64,000 nt of DNA from SIG291 sp045543455 (GTDB lineage Bacteria; Bacillota; Clostridia; Lachnospirales; Lachnospiraceae). Below, in pieces: positions 27,948 through 37,356 of this stretch (within the stretch, counting starts at the first letter, position 1; each line of letters starts with the position of its first letter). The position numbers were made by a program, and so were the translations under genes. The notes under the pieces are model-generated. The model did no database searches. It was given only the letters and a program-made list of their open reading frames with translations, and was not told where the DNA came from. The stretch spans positions 13,567 through 77,566 of the forward strand of contig JAZQMK010000042.1 of NCBI GenBank assembly GCA_045543455.1, read 5' to 3'.

Positions 27948-29504
27948 TTACTGTGTAATTTTAAATTCGGTATATAATACATTTGTTCTGTATCCACCTG
28001 AATAAAAACGTTCTGTTATTAATTTGCCGATTCTATATTCGCCACTAGGAAGAATACCATATAATTCAGACCAATCAATTGGTAATTCGGTGCTGGTATT
28101 ATCATTTAAAACATAACCGTCAGATTTCCATAGATGATTTTTATCTAATGTTTCCAAAGCTATCCACTGATCGCCATCTTTACGTTCGATGACATACCAG
28201 TCACTTCTGGTTAAACCACCATTTGGAGAGCCGGTAGTCATATTAAATAACATAGTTAAGCCGGTGTTAGAGATGTTTTTAACATCTATATTTAGTCCCC
28301 AATTTGCATCTAAATTGTCTAGTTGTTTTTGTTCTTCGCTTCTTTCAGATATTAGTATTAAGATTTGAATACAGGCATCGGAATTCCATCGCATACCTTG
28401 TGGAATATCTTGATAGAAAACCATTCCGTCGGTGTATCCAGCTATTCGGGCATTAGGACTATCTACATAGGAGAAGCGAGGAGCAATATTTCTACTGTAT
28501 AATAATTCTAACGCTTCATCAACTGTTAGTCCTAAAACATTAGGTACGGTTGTCCATACACGTGGTTGGGATAAAATTTTTAGAGCTTCTGGCGTATACA
28601 TTTCTTCTAACTGTTTTTTGTAGTCAGAAGATAATTGATCCCATGGAACATAACCTACATAGCTTTCGACAGTTCCAACGAAAAGAACTTTTTCGCCATA
28701 TTCATCGTAATCACCAACCTTATATGGTGGTTCAATTAAACGTGTTTCAATATCCATACCGAATAATTCAATGATTGTATAGGCACTTGCTTCTTCTACC
28801 GTAAGATTGTTTTCTTGTCTAAGGATATTAAGGACATATTGCATTTTACCAACGGATACGCCGTATTTTTCTGCTAATACTTTTAGTTCTTCAGGATTTT
28901 CAATCTGCTGTGCGACAATAAAGGATTCAACATCTTGTGTTACGAGAGAATCTTGTGTTATTGATATAGCATCCTCTAATAATTGTTGAGCGTTATCTCC
29001 ACCATGAGCAGATAAAAGCATTACTGGAGAATTGTCAGTTTTAGCAAGATATCCTTGGGAAAGCAATTCTGCAACTAATATAGGTAATGCATCATTTACG
29101 CTTTTACCAATTATGTCAATGTTGTTAAGAATTTTTTCGCCATCATCATTTATTGCAAGGTAATCAACGATTTGTCCATCTTTAATTGTAAGCTGAAGGG
29201 ATGGGTTAATATCCAATGTCAAATAAGTGGCGTTAGCATAGATAACGGGTGCTATAGTTGTATTTTCACCTGATGCTATGGTTGTATTTTCACCTGATGC
29301 TATGGTTGGTTTTTCAGTATTATCAGATGCTTTTTTGCCTGATATAGATATTACTATTATACTTCCTAAAAGTGCCATAAGAAGTATTGCTGCGCAATGT
29401 TTCAATACTGTGGGAAACTTGCGTTTTTGAGGGGCTTCATTAGCAGCTTCAATAAGGTCTGCATCTAAGCCTTCTAGATTGTTTAAAAAATCATTTCCTG
29501 TCAT
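27948..29504 (-). CDS. RsgI-like anti-sigma factor with PASTA and Ig-like domains
   Basis: 518 residues. The order is a cytoplasmic N-terminus (1-32), one membrane helix (about 35-55), a Thr-rich linker with a short tandem repeat, an RsgI-type extracellular domain (TYLTLDINPSLQLTI, then DGEKIL), a PASTA domain (VPNVLGLTVDEALELL), and a C-terminal Ig-like domain ending in LPSGEYRIGKLI. It probably holds the upstream sigma factor at the membrane and senses something outside; PASTA domains often bind peptidoglycan fragments. The start overlaps the sigma stop (ATGA), the usual sigma/anti-sigma coupling. The function is inferred from domains and order. Confidence 0.85.
   Translation of the reverse strand: MTGNDFLNNLEGLDADLIEAANEAPQKRKFPTVLKHCAAILLMALLGSIIVISISGKKASDNTEKPTIASGENTTIASGENTTIAPVIYANATYLTLDINPSLQLTIKDGQIVDYLAINDDGEKILNNIDIIGKSVNDALPILVAELLSQGYLAKTDNSPVMLLSAHGGDNAQQLLEDAISITQDSLVTQDVESFIVAQQIENPEELKVLAEKYGVSVGKMQYVLNILRQENNLTVEEASAYTIIELFGMDIETRLIEPPYKVGDYDEYGEKVLFVGTVESYVGYVPWDQLSSDYKKQLEEMYTPEALKILSQPRVWTTVPNVLGLTVDEALELLYSRNIAPRFSYVDSPNARIAGYTDGMVFYQDIPQGMRWNSDACIQILILISERSEEQKQLDNLDANWGLNIDVKNISNTGLTMLFNMTTGSPNGGLTRSDWYVIERKDGDQWIALETLDKNHLWKSDGYVLNDNTSTELPIDWSELYGILPSGEYRIGKLITERFYSGGYRTNVLYTEFKITQ
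29251..29314. repeat. 24-bp tandem repeat in the anti-sigma linker
   Basis: Two complete 24-base units (29251-29274, 29275-29298) and a partial third encode repeated IASGENTT in the linker after the membrane helix. The copy number may vary between strains. Confidence 0.85.
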
Positions 29505-30061
29505 AATGTATAGTCCTCCATTTCTAAATATTTTTTTAATTCATTTCTCATTCGGAATAAGGTTGTTTTTACCTTGCTTTCACCGATTTTAAAGCGCTTG
29601 GCGATATCGGTTATAGAATCCATGTACCAGTATCGTCTGATAAATATATTACGCTTTTGCGTTGATTTTGTCCTAAGAAAGTTACTAATTATCTTTGATA
29701 GCTCTTGTGCTTCTAGCTGCTGTACTACATTTATCTGACTTGGAATACATTGCTCTAGTTCCAAAGTTAGTTCCACAAAACATCCGCTTCTTTTAATACG
29801 GTTTCGTTCTTTGCACCGGTCTAATGAGATATGTCTGGTGATTTTGGCTAAAAAAGCAAAGAGATAAGTTCTAGGTTCGTGAGGAGGAATAGAGTTCCAA
29901 GCAGTAAAATATGTGTCATTCACACATTCTTGTGCACTGCAATCATCTTCTAAAATGCCATATGATATTTTGTGTAAACGAGTACCATATTTTTGAGCAG
30001 TTTTTTCGATTGCCATTTCGTCTCTATGTAAGAACAAATCAACTAATATTGAATCATCCAA
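29501..30061 (-). CDS. ECF-type RNA polymerase sigma factor
   Basis: 186 residues with sigma region 2 (CSAQECVNDTYFTAWNSIPP) and region 4 with a helix-turn-helix (SITDIAKRFKIGESKVKTTL). GGGGG lies upstream of the ATG. It is cotranscribed with an RsgI-like anti-sigma factor that should control it. The target genes are not evident; a candidate autoregulated promoter lies in 30062-30120, but I cannot define its boxes with confidence. Confidence 0.92.
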   Translation of the reverse strand: MDDSILVDLFLHRDEMAIEKTAQKYGTRLHKISYGILEDDCSAQECVNDTYFTAWNSIPPHEPRTYLFAFLAKITRHISLDRCKERNRIKRSGCFVELTLELEQCIPSQINVVQQLEAQELSKIISNFLRTKSTQKRNIFIRRYWYMDSITDIAKRFKIGESKVKTTLFRMRNELKKYLEMEDYTL

Positions 30062-30170
30062 ATAATATCCCCCTTTCTTATATACTGCTTTACTATATAT
30101 AGCGACAATTTAAAATGATTGGTTACGTACATAATATCATAATTTTAGTAAATGATAAATATTTGTATAC

Positions 30171-30199
30171 TTGATGTAGAGAAAGCCTTGTGTTATAAT
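30171..30199 (+). promoter_or_regulatory. Promoter for trpB
   Basis: TTGATG (30171-30176), a 17-base gap and TATAAT (30194-30199), followed by a 160-base leader full of hairpins. Confidence 0.65.
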
Positions 30200-30214
30200 G
30201 TTAAGATAGTTGAA

Positions 30215-30359
30215 GAAAAGAGACATATGACTTGTCTTGTCTTAAGACCAAGCCAAGTCAATTGGAAATATGTGTCGGAGCACATATTTCAAGATGCGAC
30301 AACCAAAATTTAGATTTTGGTTGCACCTACTTCGCTTCGCTCCGAGAAAAGAGGCATAT
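30215..30359. repeat. Hairpin-rich insertion in the trpB leader with duplicated flanks
   Basis: GAAAAGAGACATAT (30215) and GAAAAGAGGCATAT (30346) flank three inverted repeats: GACTTG/CAAGTC (30229-30259), GAAATATGTG/CACATATTTC (30265-30290) and CAACCAAAA/TTTTGGTTG (30300-30323). The second flank carries the trpB ribosome-binding site. No tryptophan-rich leader peptide and no T-box signature were seen. Confidence 0.8.
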
Positions 30360-30363
30360 AACT

Positions 30364-31581
30364 ATGGATTACAAAACATATTTGAGAAATTATCCTGATA
30401 AGGACGGTAGATTTGGACAATATGGTGGAGCTTATCTTACAGAAGAACTCAAGCCTGCATTTGAAGAGATTAATGATGCATACCAGACTATTTGTCATTC
30501 GTCACAGTTTATTAATGAATTAAGAAGAATTCGTAAGGAATTTCAGGGCAGACCAACTCCGGTATATCACTGCGAGAGACTTTCAAGAGAGATTGGTAAC
30601 TGCCAGATATATTTAAAGAGAGAAGATTTAAATCATACAGGAGCGCACAAGCTTAATCACTGTATGGGAGAAGGTTTACTTGCTAAGTTTATGGGTAAGA
30701 AGCGCCTTATCGCTGAGACTGGTGCAGGTCAGCACGGTGTTGCATTAGCGACAGCAGCTGCATTTTTTGGTCTTGAATGTGAGATACATATGGGCGAGGT
30801 TGATATTGCAAAGCAAGCGCCTAACGTAACAAGAATGAAGATTTTAGGTGCTAAGGTAGTTCCAGTAACTCACGGACTTAAGACACTTAAAGAGGCTGTT
30901 GATTCAGCATTTGAATCATATGCAAGAAATTATAAGGATTCAATATATTGTATAGGTTCTGCATTAGGACCACATCCATTCCCTCTTATGGTTAGAGATT
31001 TCCAGACAGTAGTAGGATATGAGATGAGAGACCAGTTCAAAGAGATGACAGGTCTTATGCCTGATGTAGTTTGCGCCTGTGTAGGTGGTGGTAGTAACTC
31101 TATTGGTACATTTGTACCTTTCCTTGATGATCCAGTTGATATAGTTGGTATCGAGCCGCTTGGAAGAGGTACTAATTTAGGTGACCACGCAGCATCTATG
31201 GCTTATGGTGAAAAGGGTGTAATGCATGGTTTCGAAAGTATTATGCTTAAGGATGCTAATGGTGAACCAGCTCCTGTATATTCAATCGCCAGTGGCCTTG
31301 ATTATCCTTCGGTTGGCCCAGAACATGCATTTTTACATGACCTTGGAAGAGTAAAATATGAGACTGTATCAGATGATGAAGCTATGGAAGCATTCTTTAA
31401 GCTTTCTCGTTTTGAAGGAATTATTCCGGCTATTGAAAGCTCTCATGCAGTAGCATATGCAATGCGTAAAGCTAAAGAGATGAAGCAGGGTTCGATCTTA
31501 GTTACACTTAGTGGTCGTGGAGATAAGGATATTGACTATGTAGTAGAAAACTACGGATATGGTGAACAATTTTTTAAATAG
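30364..31581 (+). CDS. trpB: Tryptophan synthase beta chain (unlinked)
   Basis: Joins indole and serine to make tryptophan, using pyridoxal phosphate. 405 residues. The cofactor Lys96 lies in GAHKLNH, the catalytic Glu118 in AETGAGQHG, and the phosphate loop is CVGGGSNSIG. The usual HKINN is HKLNH here, and no trpA or other trp gene is adjacent, so this may be a free-standing indole-salvage form. The open frame extends to 30232 through the hairpin insertion, but ATG 30364 with GAGG at 30351-30354 is the credible start. A strong terminator follows. Confidence 0.9.
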   Translation: MDYKTYLRNYPDKDGRFGQYGGAYLTEELKPAFEEINDAYQTICHSSQFINELRRIRKEFQGRPTPVYHCERLSREIGNCQIYLKREDLNHTGAHKLNHCMGEGLLAKFMGKKRLIAETGAGQHGVALATAAAFFGLECEIHMGEVDIAKQAPNVTRMKILGAKVVPVTHGLKTLKEAVDSAFESYARNYKDSIYCIGSALGPHPFPLMVRDFQTVVGYEMRDQFKEMTGLMPDVVCACVGGGSNSIGTFVPFLDDPVDIVGIEPLGRGTNLGDHAASMAYGEKGVMHGFESIMLKDANGEPAPVYSIASGLDYPSVGPEHAFLHDLGRVKYETVSDDEAMEAFFKLSRFEGIIPAIESSHAVAYAMRKAKEMKQGSILVTLSGRGDKDIDYVVENYGYGEQFFK

Positions 31582-31590
31582 AATATAAAG

Positions 31591-31631
31591 AAAATCCTAC
31601 AATGTATTTGATACATTGTAGGATTTTTTGT
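31591..31631. terminator. Bidirectional terminator between convergent genes
   Basis: A 17-bp perfect stem (31591-31607 with 31611-31627) with a 3-base loop, with T on one side and A on the other. It serves trpB and the opposing membrane-protein gene. Confidence 0.92.
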
Positions 31632-31634
31632 GGT

Positions 31635-32585
31635 CTAAAATTCAGGTCCATTATAATTATAATCGTTAGGGTTTGAATATGTTCCCGGATTAGTCATACA
31701 GGATTTCTTGTAATTGCTTCCTGTTATTGCAGAAAAAACTATCATAATTATACCAATAACTAAAGCCAAAAGGCTGGTTATCATTAGTATAGCAGGAAGG
31801 CTTGCAAGCTTATCTGATAATATGTTAAATAAATTTTCGGCAATAGCATTGCTTGAAATGTCAGACGAAGACTGTGCTTCAATTTCAGACATAATAAGTG
31901 CTACAAATGCTGAAAATGCAAAAGACATTAAAAATGACATTGCACCGGCTACTGTAGAGCAAATACCGATATTAAGTGTTGCACGGTATTTTTTCTTGTA
32001 TATAAGAAGGATAATAAGTGCCAAAGCAAGACTAATAACGCCACATACAATCGTGATAACTAAGAAGCCATCATTAAAACTTTTTAATTCTGCACCCAAA
32101 GCTTCAGTGTCATTTTCAGTAGATAGTTCTTTAATAAGCTTGTCATATTCATTTTTAAAGTCATCAGATGCTTTATCAATGTCAGCGGCATAATCATCAT
32201 AGTTAAGACCGGATGCTTTAATATAATTCTTAAGTTCATCTTTAAAACCATCAGCTAAAGCATCAACATCAGCCTCTTTGCCGGAAAAAGCATAATCAAA
32301 GGTTTCTGTCAAAAATTCTTTGAGATACTCATCTGAAAAAATATCCTTTGAAGTATCAAAACTAACATCAGAAGCTATAACACGTTGTTTTAATTCGTCA
32401 TTAATTTCGTCGCTTAAATCATCTATAATGGCATCATCAGTGATATAGCTTTTAATATCGGTTACATCCTTTAATTTTTGTTGAAGTGGAAACAGCAATA
32501 ATGAGGCTGAAAGAGTAAAGGTAAAAAATATACCTAAAAATACACCTAGCACTGATATGGCTGCATGTTCTTTTTTGTAATACAT
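31635..32585 (-). CDS. Membrane protein of unknown function
   Basis: 316 residues. A hydrophobic N-terminal helix (about 10-30) is followed by a charged extracytoplasmic region rich in Asp and Lys (35-165). Three further membrane helices follow (about 172-195, 208-232 and 262-285), then a short Asn/Tyr-rich tail (YSNPNDYNYNGPEF). I do not recognise the family. It faces away from the lipoprotein gene on the other strand and may share a regulatory region with it. Confidence 0.65.
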   Translation of the reverse strand: MYYKKEHAAISVLGVFLGIFFTFTLSASLLLFPLQQKLKDVTDIKSYITDDAIIDDLSDEINDELKQRVIASDVSFDTSKDIFSDEYLKEFLTETFDYAFSGKEADVDALADGFKDELKNYIKASGLNYDDYAADIDKASDDFKNEYDKLIKELSTENDTEALGAELKSFNDGFLVITIVCGVISLALALIILLIYKKKYRATLNIGICSTVAGAMSFLMSFAFSAFVALIMSEIEAQSSSDISSNAIAENLFNILSDKLASLPAILMITSLLALVIGIIMIVFSAITGSNYKKSCMTNPGTYSNPNDYNYNGPEF

Positions 32586-32604
32586 AATCTTTAGTTCCTT
32601 TCCG

Positions 32605-32633
32605 TTGTAAAATTGTAATGCTTGTATTATAAT
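32605..32633 (+). promoter_or_regulatory. Promoter for the 32669 lipoprotein gene
   Basis: TTGTAA (32605-32610), a 17-base gap and TATAAT (32628-32633). Confidence 0.55.
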
Positions 32634-32668
32634 ATAAAATTGTAATTAAGTAAAGAAAGGGAAATGTA

Positions 32669-33412
32669 ATGATTAAGAAAATGGTATTAACTATTCTTAC
32701 CCTCGCAATCACATTTTCAATGGTTGGCTGCGTAGCAAGAATAGAAAAGGAAAAAAGTATTTCACTTAAAGATGAGATAAAAAAGGAAACGCAAAAATCT
32801 ACCGAGAAAGAAACTGAAAAAACTACAGAAGAAGCAACACAGGAACCTACAACTGCTAAAGTGGGCAACGCTAATCCTACAGAACATATTAATTTTTACA
32901 AAAATGACAGAGCAGTAGGAGCAAGAATTAAAAAAGATGCTTATACAGGTCCATTTAAAAAAGCTGTTGATATAGCTTCCTTTGACGTGTTCACTACTAA
33001 TGAAGAAAAACTTTTAAGTGGATATTTTAAGGCTGTGTGGGATACTTATTGGACAGGAAATGATTTTAAAATAGGCTATCACATTTCTTTTAACACTAGT
33101 GACGGCAAGAGTTTTAACAAAAATATTTTGTCTCCTAAGGATACAGAAGAGATGTTTGAATATGTGGAAGTGTATTTATATGACGATACAATAAGAGCAA
33201 GAGGCGAATGGTATAGCCATCTGTTAGAGCAGGAGATGACTAAAACTACTATTATGAGTAGTATAAAGCTTCACGGAGGCGCAAAAGCAGATATGCTTAT
33301 GGATACTATTACATTAACGGTGTTTATGTACAAGGATTCCAATGATTTTGATGATAATACGAAAGCATTTATAGGCGAGTGCAGTAAGAAAATTGTGATA
33401 AGTAAAGAGTAA
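32669..33412 (+). CDS. Lipoprotein of unknown function
   Basis: 247 residues. The lipoprotein signal ends at SMVGC (Cys21) and is followed by a low-complexity Lys/Glu/Thr spacer (about 25-70). The mature domain of about 175 residues has mixed beta and alpha character, with several Trp and Tyr residues, and no recognisable family. Its own promoter and a downstream hairpin suggest a single-gene transcript. Confidence 0.7.
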   Translation: MIKKMVLTILTLAITFSMVGCVARIEKEKSISLKDEIKKETQKSTEKETEKTTEEATQEPTTAKVGNANPTEHINFYKNDRAVGARIKKDAYTGPFKKAVDIASFDVFTTNEEKLLSGYFKAVWDTYWTGNDFKIGYHISFNTSDGKSFNKNILSPKDTEEMFEYVEVYLYDDTIRARGEWYSHLLEQEMTKTTIMSSIKLHGGAKADMLMDTITLTVFMYKDSNDFDDNTKAFIGECSKKIVISKE

Positions 33413-33418
33413 ATATGT

Positions 33419-33449
33419 AGAGGCGTTTATGGTAAACATAAGCGCCTCT
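33419..33449. terminator. Hairpin between convergent genes
   Basis: A 13-bp stem (AGAGGCGTTTATG with CATAAGCGCCTCT) with no long T run; a likely but weak terminator for either side. Confidence 0.6.
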
Positions 33450-33457
33450 ATTACTAC

Positions 33458-35251
33458 TTATTTAAACTCCATAAGCATATATTTTTCGATTATTTCAAAT
33501 GGGGCTTCACCCATATCAAGTATAAATTTATGAAATTTAAGTTCTGTAAAATCGTCCTTTAAAATGCTTTTTGCTGTTTCTTTTAATTCTAATATTTCTA
33601 AGCACCCAATTACATAGTTAAGGTAATTGCCCGGGTCGCTGCTTATCATAGTACGAAGCTCATTTATAGTATCTGCATCGCTAATGCCGGTTTTTTCTGT
33701 AATCATTTCGTTAGTCCATCCATTGTAGTTAATGCCAATGTCTAAAGAGGCATAGACTAAAAGGTTGTAGAGATTGTAGTAAAATAGGGCATTTGCAGTA
33801 TTTTCATCAAATCCACAATAGTAGTAAGACATAAGCTCTACATAGGTTGCCCAACCTTCGCTATAGCCTGTAAATGATAAAAGATTTCTAATTGGAAAGG
33901 AATTTACCGAATTAAAATACAGATTTTGATATAAATGTCCCGGAAAACCTTCGTGGGCAAGGGTTGGAAATAAACCGGTAAATGAATTGAGTGCAGAGTT
34001 ATTAATATACACTGGATGAGAGGACATATCATCCATAGGTGGTGTCAGATAAAATGCAGGACTTAAATGTTCTTCCAATGATTCATGGACGTAGTTAATG
34101 GTATAAGTAGTGTCAGGAGCCACAGGGAAATCCTTTAACATATTGGCCTTAAGGTATTCTAGAATTTCTGCTGGTTCTTTTGCTGGGAAATTAGGATTAT
34201 CCAGTTTGCTACTGATTTCAGGGTCATTATTTAATGTGGTGCTTATTTCGAGTATGCATTTTGCCTGATAAGAGCTGATTAAGCTTTCAAGCTGGGAAGG
34301 GGTGCGACTGGTTCCTACGCTGGTCTTTAAAATATAACTAAAGTATTCTTTTCCATTATCAGTGGCTCCTAAAAATGCATTTTGACAAGTGCCTTTGAGT
34401 TTTGTTAATTCATTTGCAAGTGTAATGTAGGATGGAATTACATAATTGATAACGGCTTCTGTGTTTTTTTGCTTGTAGTCGTTTATTTGTTCTTTACTAA
34501 GACCTAATTCGGGTGTGAGACGGGCGTTAAAGGTTTCAATGAGGTAATTTGTTTCTTTTTGTGCAGCAAAATCATTGCATTGTAGGATTATGCCGTCTAT
34601 TATATCATCATTCATCGAAAGACCTTCATCGGCTTTTAGTTTTTCAAAAAGTAAAAGATTTTCGTAGTATTCAGGAAGCTTTTTTAATAAATGGATATAC
34701 TCATCTATATCAGATTTTTCTCGAAAATCATATTCTGCAAGAAGGATTGGCATTTGTGCCTGAAGGCCTGTAGTAGGATTGAAGATGCTTTGATATAGAG
34801 CTAAATCAGCATTTTCTACATTGGTTTTTGAAAGGTATTGTAAAATGTCATAGCATATTTTTTGCTCTTTAGTAAGCTTGTCATAGTTGAACTGATTAAG
34901 GTTAGATAAGATGTTTTCATAGCTTTTACAGCTGTAAAGCTGATCAAAATCAATGAAGCTAAAGCTGTCATTATTGTTGTTTATGCCATATTTTTCAGGA
35001 CTTACAACAAAATAGTGTAAATCTAATTTGGAGCAGGAGTTCATTTCTTCTATAAAAAGGCCTGTAAGGTATTTGTCAAACTCCTGTCCGTTTTTGAGGG
35101 AAACGTCTATGCTGTTATCATGATTTGCAAGGGAGCTGTTAGGGGTATTTGTTGTAGGTTCCTGCCTTGTGTTATTTACACAGGCGGATGAGCTTAGTGA
35201 AAGGCAGATGATTAATATAAGGCATAGTAGTTTTTTTGATACATTTTTCAT
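33458..35251 (-). CDS. DUF885-family lipoprotein (putative metallopeptidase)
   Basis: 597 residues. The lipoprotein signal ends at SSAC, placing the protein outside the membrane. The HEGFPGH motif is the hallmark of the DUF885 family, with a further conserved EGWATYVE segment downstream; both resemble zinc peptidase sites. Substrate and biological role are not known for most members. It is a single gene, separated from metG by a divergent promoter region. Confidence 0.85.
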   Translation of the reverse strand: MKNVSKKLLCLILIICLSLSSSACVNNTRQEPTTNTPNSSLANHDNSIDVSLKNGQEFDKYLTGLFIEEMNSCSKLDLHYFVVSPEKYGINNNNDSFSFIDFDQLYSCKSYENILSNLNQFNYDKLTKEQKICYDILQYLSKTNVENADLALYQSIFNPTTGLQAQMPILLAEYDFREKSDIDEYIHLLKKLPEYYENLLLFEKLKADEGLSMNDDIIDGIILQCNDFAAQKETNYLIETFNARLTPELGLSKEQINDYKQKNTEAVINYVIPSYITLANELTKLKGTCQNAFLGATDNGKEYFSYILKTSVGTSRTPSQLESLISSYQAKCILEISTTLNNDPEISSKLDNPNFPAKEPAEILEYLKANMLKDFPVAPDTTYTINYVHESLEEHLSPAFYLTPPMDDMSSHPVYINNSALNSFTGLFPTLAHEGFPGHLYQNLYFNSVNSFPIRNLLSFTGYSEGWATYVELMSYYYCGFDENTANALFYYNLYNLLVYASLDIGINYNGWTNEMITEKTGISDADTINELRTMISSDPGNYLNYVIGCLEILELKETAKSILKDDFTELKFHKFILDMGEAPFEIIEKYMLMEFK

Positions 35252-35322
35252 AAATTGTCCTCACTCTCTAAAAATTCTTGAATTAGTATGTGTAGTTTTG
35301 GTAAAATAATTCATTGAAAAGG

Positions 35323-35351
35323 TTGACTTGACAAAATTGCTATGATAGGAT
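35323..35351 (+). promoter_or_regulatory. Possible promoter for metG
   Basis: TTGACT (35323-35328), a 17-base gap and TAGGAT (35346-35351). An overlapping TTGACA at 35328 makes the exact boxes uncertain. Confidence 0.4.
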
Positions 35352-35392
35352 TTAAGGATAGAGTTTAGATGCTTCGGAAATAGGAGGATATT

Positions 35393-37342
35393 ATGAGTAA
35401 GAAACCGTATTATATTACAACAGCGATTGCGTATACATCAGGTAAGCCACATATTGGCAATACCTATGAGATAGTTTTGGCAGACAGTATTGCCAGATAT
35501 AAAAGAATGGAAGGCTATGACGTATTTTTCCAGACTGGAACAGATGAGCATGGTCAAAAGATTGAAGAAAAGGCAGCAGCGGCAGGCGTTACACCTAAAG
35601 AGTTTGTTGACGGTGTTGCAGGAGAGATTAAGTCTATTTGGGATTTAATGGATACTTCGTATGATAAGTTTATCAGAACAACTGATGATTACCATGAGAA
35701 GCAGGTTCAAAAGATTTTTAAGAAGCTTTATGATAAAGGTGATATTTACAAGGGCTTCTATGAAGGTATGTACTGTACTCCTTGTGAGTCTTTCTTTACT
35801 TCTTCACAGCTTGTAGACGGTAAATGTCCTGATTGTGGAAGAGAGGTTAAACCAGCTAAGGAAGAAGCATATTTTTTAAAACTTTCTAATTATACAGACA
35901 GACTTATTAAGCATATTAACGAGCATCCTGAATTTATTCAGCCTGAATCAAGAAAGAATGAGATGATGAATAACTTTATTCTTGCAGGTCTTCAGGATTT
36001 ATGCGTGTCAAGAACATCTTTCAAGTGGGGTATTCCAGTTGATTTTGATGACAAGCATGTTATTTATGTTTGGATTGATGCCCTAAGTAACTATATAACT
36101 GGCTTAGGTTATGATGTTGATGGCGATAATGGCGATTTATTTAATAAATACTGGCCAGCAGATTTACATTTGATTGGTAAGGATATTTTAAGATTCCATA
36201 CAATTTATTGGCCAATTATGCTTATGGCACTTGATTTGCCTCTTCCAAAGCAGATTTTTGGACATCCTTGGTTATTACAGGGAGATGGCAAGATGAGTAA
36301 ATCTAAGGGAAATGTACTTTATGCAGACGATTTAGTGAATTTCTTTGGCGTTGATGCTGTAAGATATTTCGTGCTTCATGAAATGCCATTTGAAAATGAT
36401 GGTGTTATCACATGGGAGCTTATGGTTGAAAGACTTAACTCAGAACTTGCTAATACTTTAGGTAATCTTGTTAACAGAACTATTGCCATGAGCAACAAGT
36501 ATTTTGACGGTGTTGTTACTAACACTAATGTTTGTGGCGAAGTTGATGAGGATTTAAAGAAGGTTGTTACAGGTACAGTGGCAGCAGTTTCTGCTAAGAT
36601 GGAAAAATTAAGAGTTGCAGATGCCATGACTGAGATATTTACAGTATTCAAAAGATGTAACAAATATATTGATGAAACTATGCCTTGGGCTCTTGCAAAA
36701 AATGAAGAAGACAAGGACAGACTTGCAACAGTACTTTATAATCTTGTTGAAGGCATTTCAATCGGCGCTAACCTTTTAGAGCCATTTATGCCACAGACAT
36801 CGAAAAAGATTTTAGAACAGTTAAATACTAGCGCTAGAAGCTTTGAAAGTCTTTCACAGTTTGGTTTATATGAATCTGGTACAAAGGTTACAGATAAGCC
36901 AGAGATTTTATTTGCAAGACTTGATATGGAAGAAGTATTAAAGAAGGCAGAGGAATTAAGAGCTGCACAGCAAAAGGAAGCTGAAGGTCCTAAGTATCCT
37001 GAAGTTGAAGCTAAGGAAGAGATTTCTATAGATGATTTTTGTAAGGTTCAACTACAGGTTGGTGAAGTACTCAAGTGTGAGCCTGTAAAGAAGGCTAAAA
37101 AGCTTTTAGTATCACAGATTAGAATCGGTAATGAAGTAAGACAGATTGTATCTGGTATTGCTAACTATTACAAACCGGAAGAAATGGTAGGTAAGAAGGT
37201 TGCAGTTATTACTAACTTAAAGCCTGTAACACTTTGTGGCATGCTTTCAGAAGGTATGATTCTTGCAGCTTCAGATGATGAAGGTAATTTATCAGTGCTT
37301 ACTGTTGATAAGGATATTATCTGTGGTAGTGAAATTCGTTAA
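35393..37342 (+). CDS. metG: Methionyl-tRNA synthetase
   Basis: 649 residues, class I synthetase. HIGN is at 20-23 and KMSKS at 300-304, with a zinc-type Cys cluster (CTPCES and CPDCGRE) between them. An additional C-terminal tRNA-binding domain (about 545-649, with VGEVLKCEPVKKAKKLLV) normally mediates dimerisation. TAGGAGG precedes the ATG. It is followed closely by tatD and rsmA, an order common in Firmicutes. Confidence 0.97.
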   Translation: MSKKPYYITTAIAYTSGKPHIGNTYEIVLADSIARYKRMEGYDVFFQTGTDEHGQKIEEKAAAAGVTPKEFVDGVAGEIKSIWDLMDTSYDKFIRTTDDYHEKQVQKIFKKLYDKGDIYKGFYEGMYCTPCESFFTSSQLVDGKCPDCGREVKPAKEEAYFLKLSNYTDRLIKHINEHPEFIQPESRKNEMMNNFILAGLQDLCVSRTSFKWGIPVDFDDKHVIYVWIDALSNYITGLGYDVDGDNGDLFNKYWPADLHLIGKDILRFHTIYWPIMLMALDLPLPKQIFGHPWLLQGDGKMSKSKGNVLYADDLVNFFGVDAVRYFVLHEMPFENDGVITWELMVERLNSELANTLGNLVNRTIAMSNKYFDGVVTNTNVCGEVDEDLKKVVTGTVAAVSAKMEKLRVADAMTEIFTVFKRCNKYIDETMPWALAKNEEDKDRLATVLYNLVEGISIGANLLEPFMPQTSKKILEQLNTSARSFESLSQFGLYESGTKVTDKPEILFARLDMEEVLKKAEELRAAQQKEAEGPKYPEVEAKEEISIDDFCKVQLQVGEVLKCEPVKKAKKLLVSQIRIGNEVRQIVSGIANYYKPEEMVGKKVAVITNLKPVTLCGMLSEGMILAASDDEGNLSVLTVDKDIICGSEIR

Positions 37343-37356
37343 TATTAGGTGTAGAT

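Noticed and set aside
30232..30363. N-terminal extension of TrpB
   Set aside because: The extra 44 codons are a translation of the hairpin insertion; the ATG at 30364 has its own ribosome-binding site and gives the normal TrpB start.
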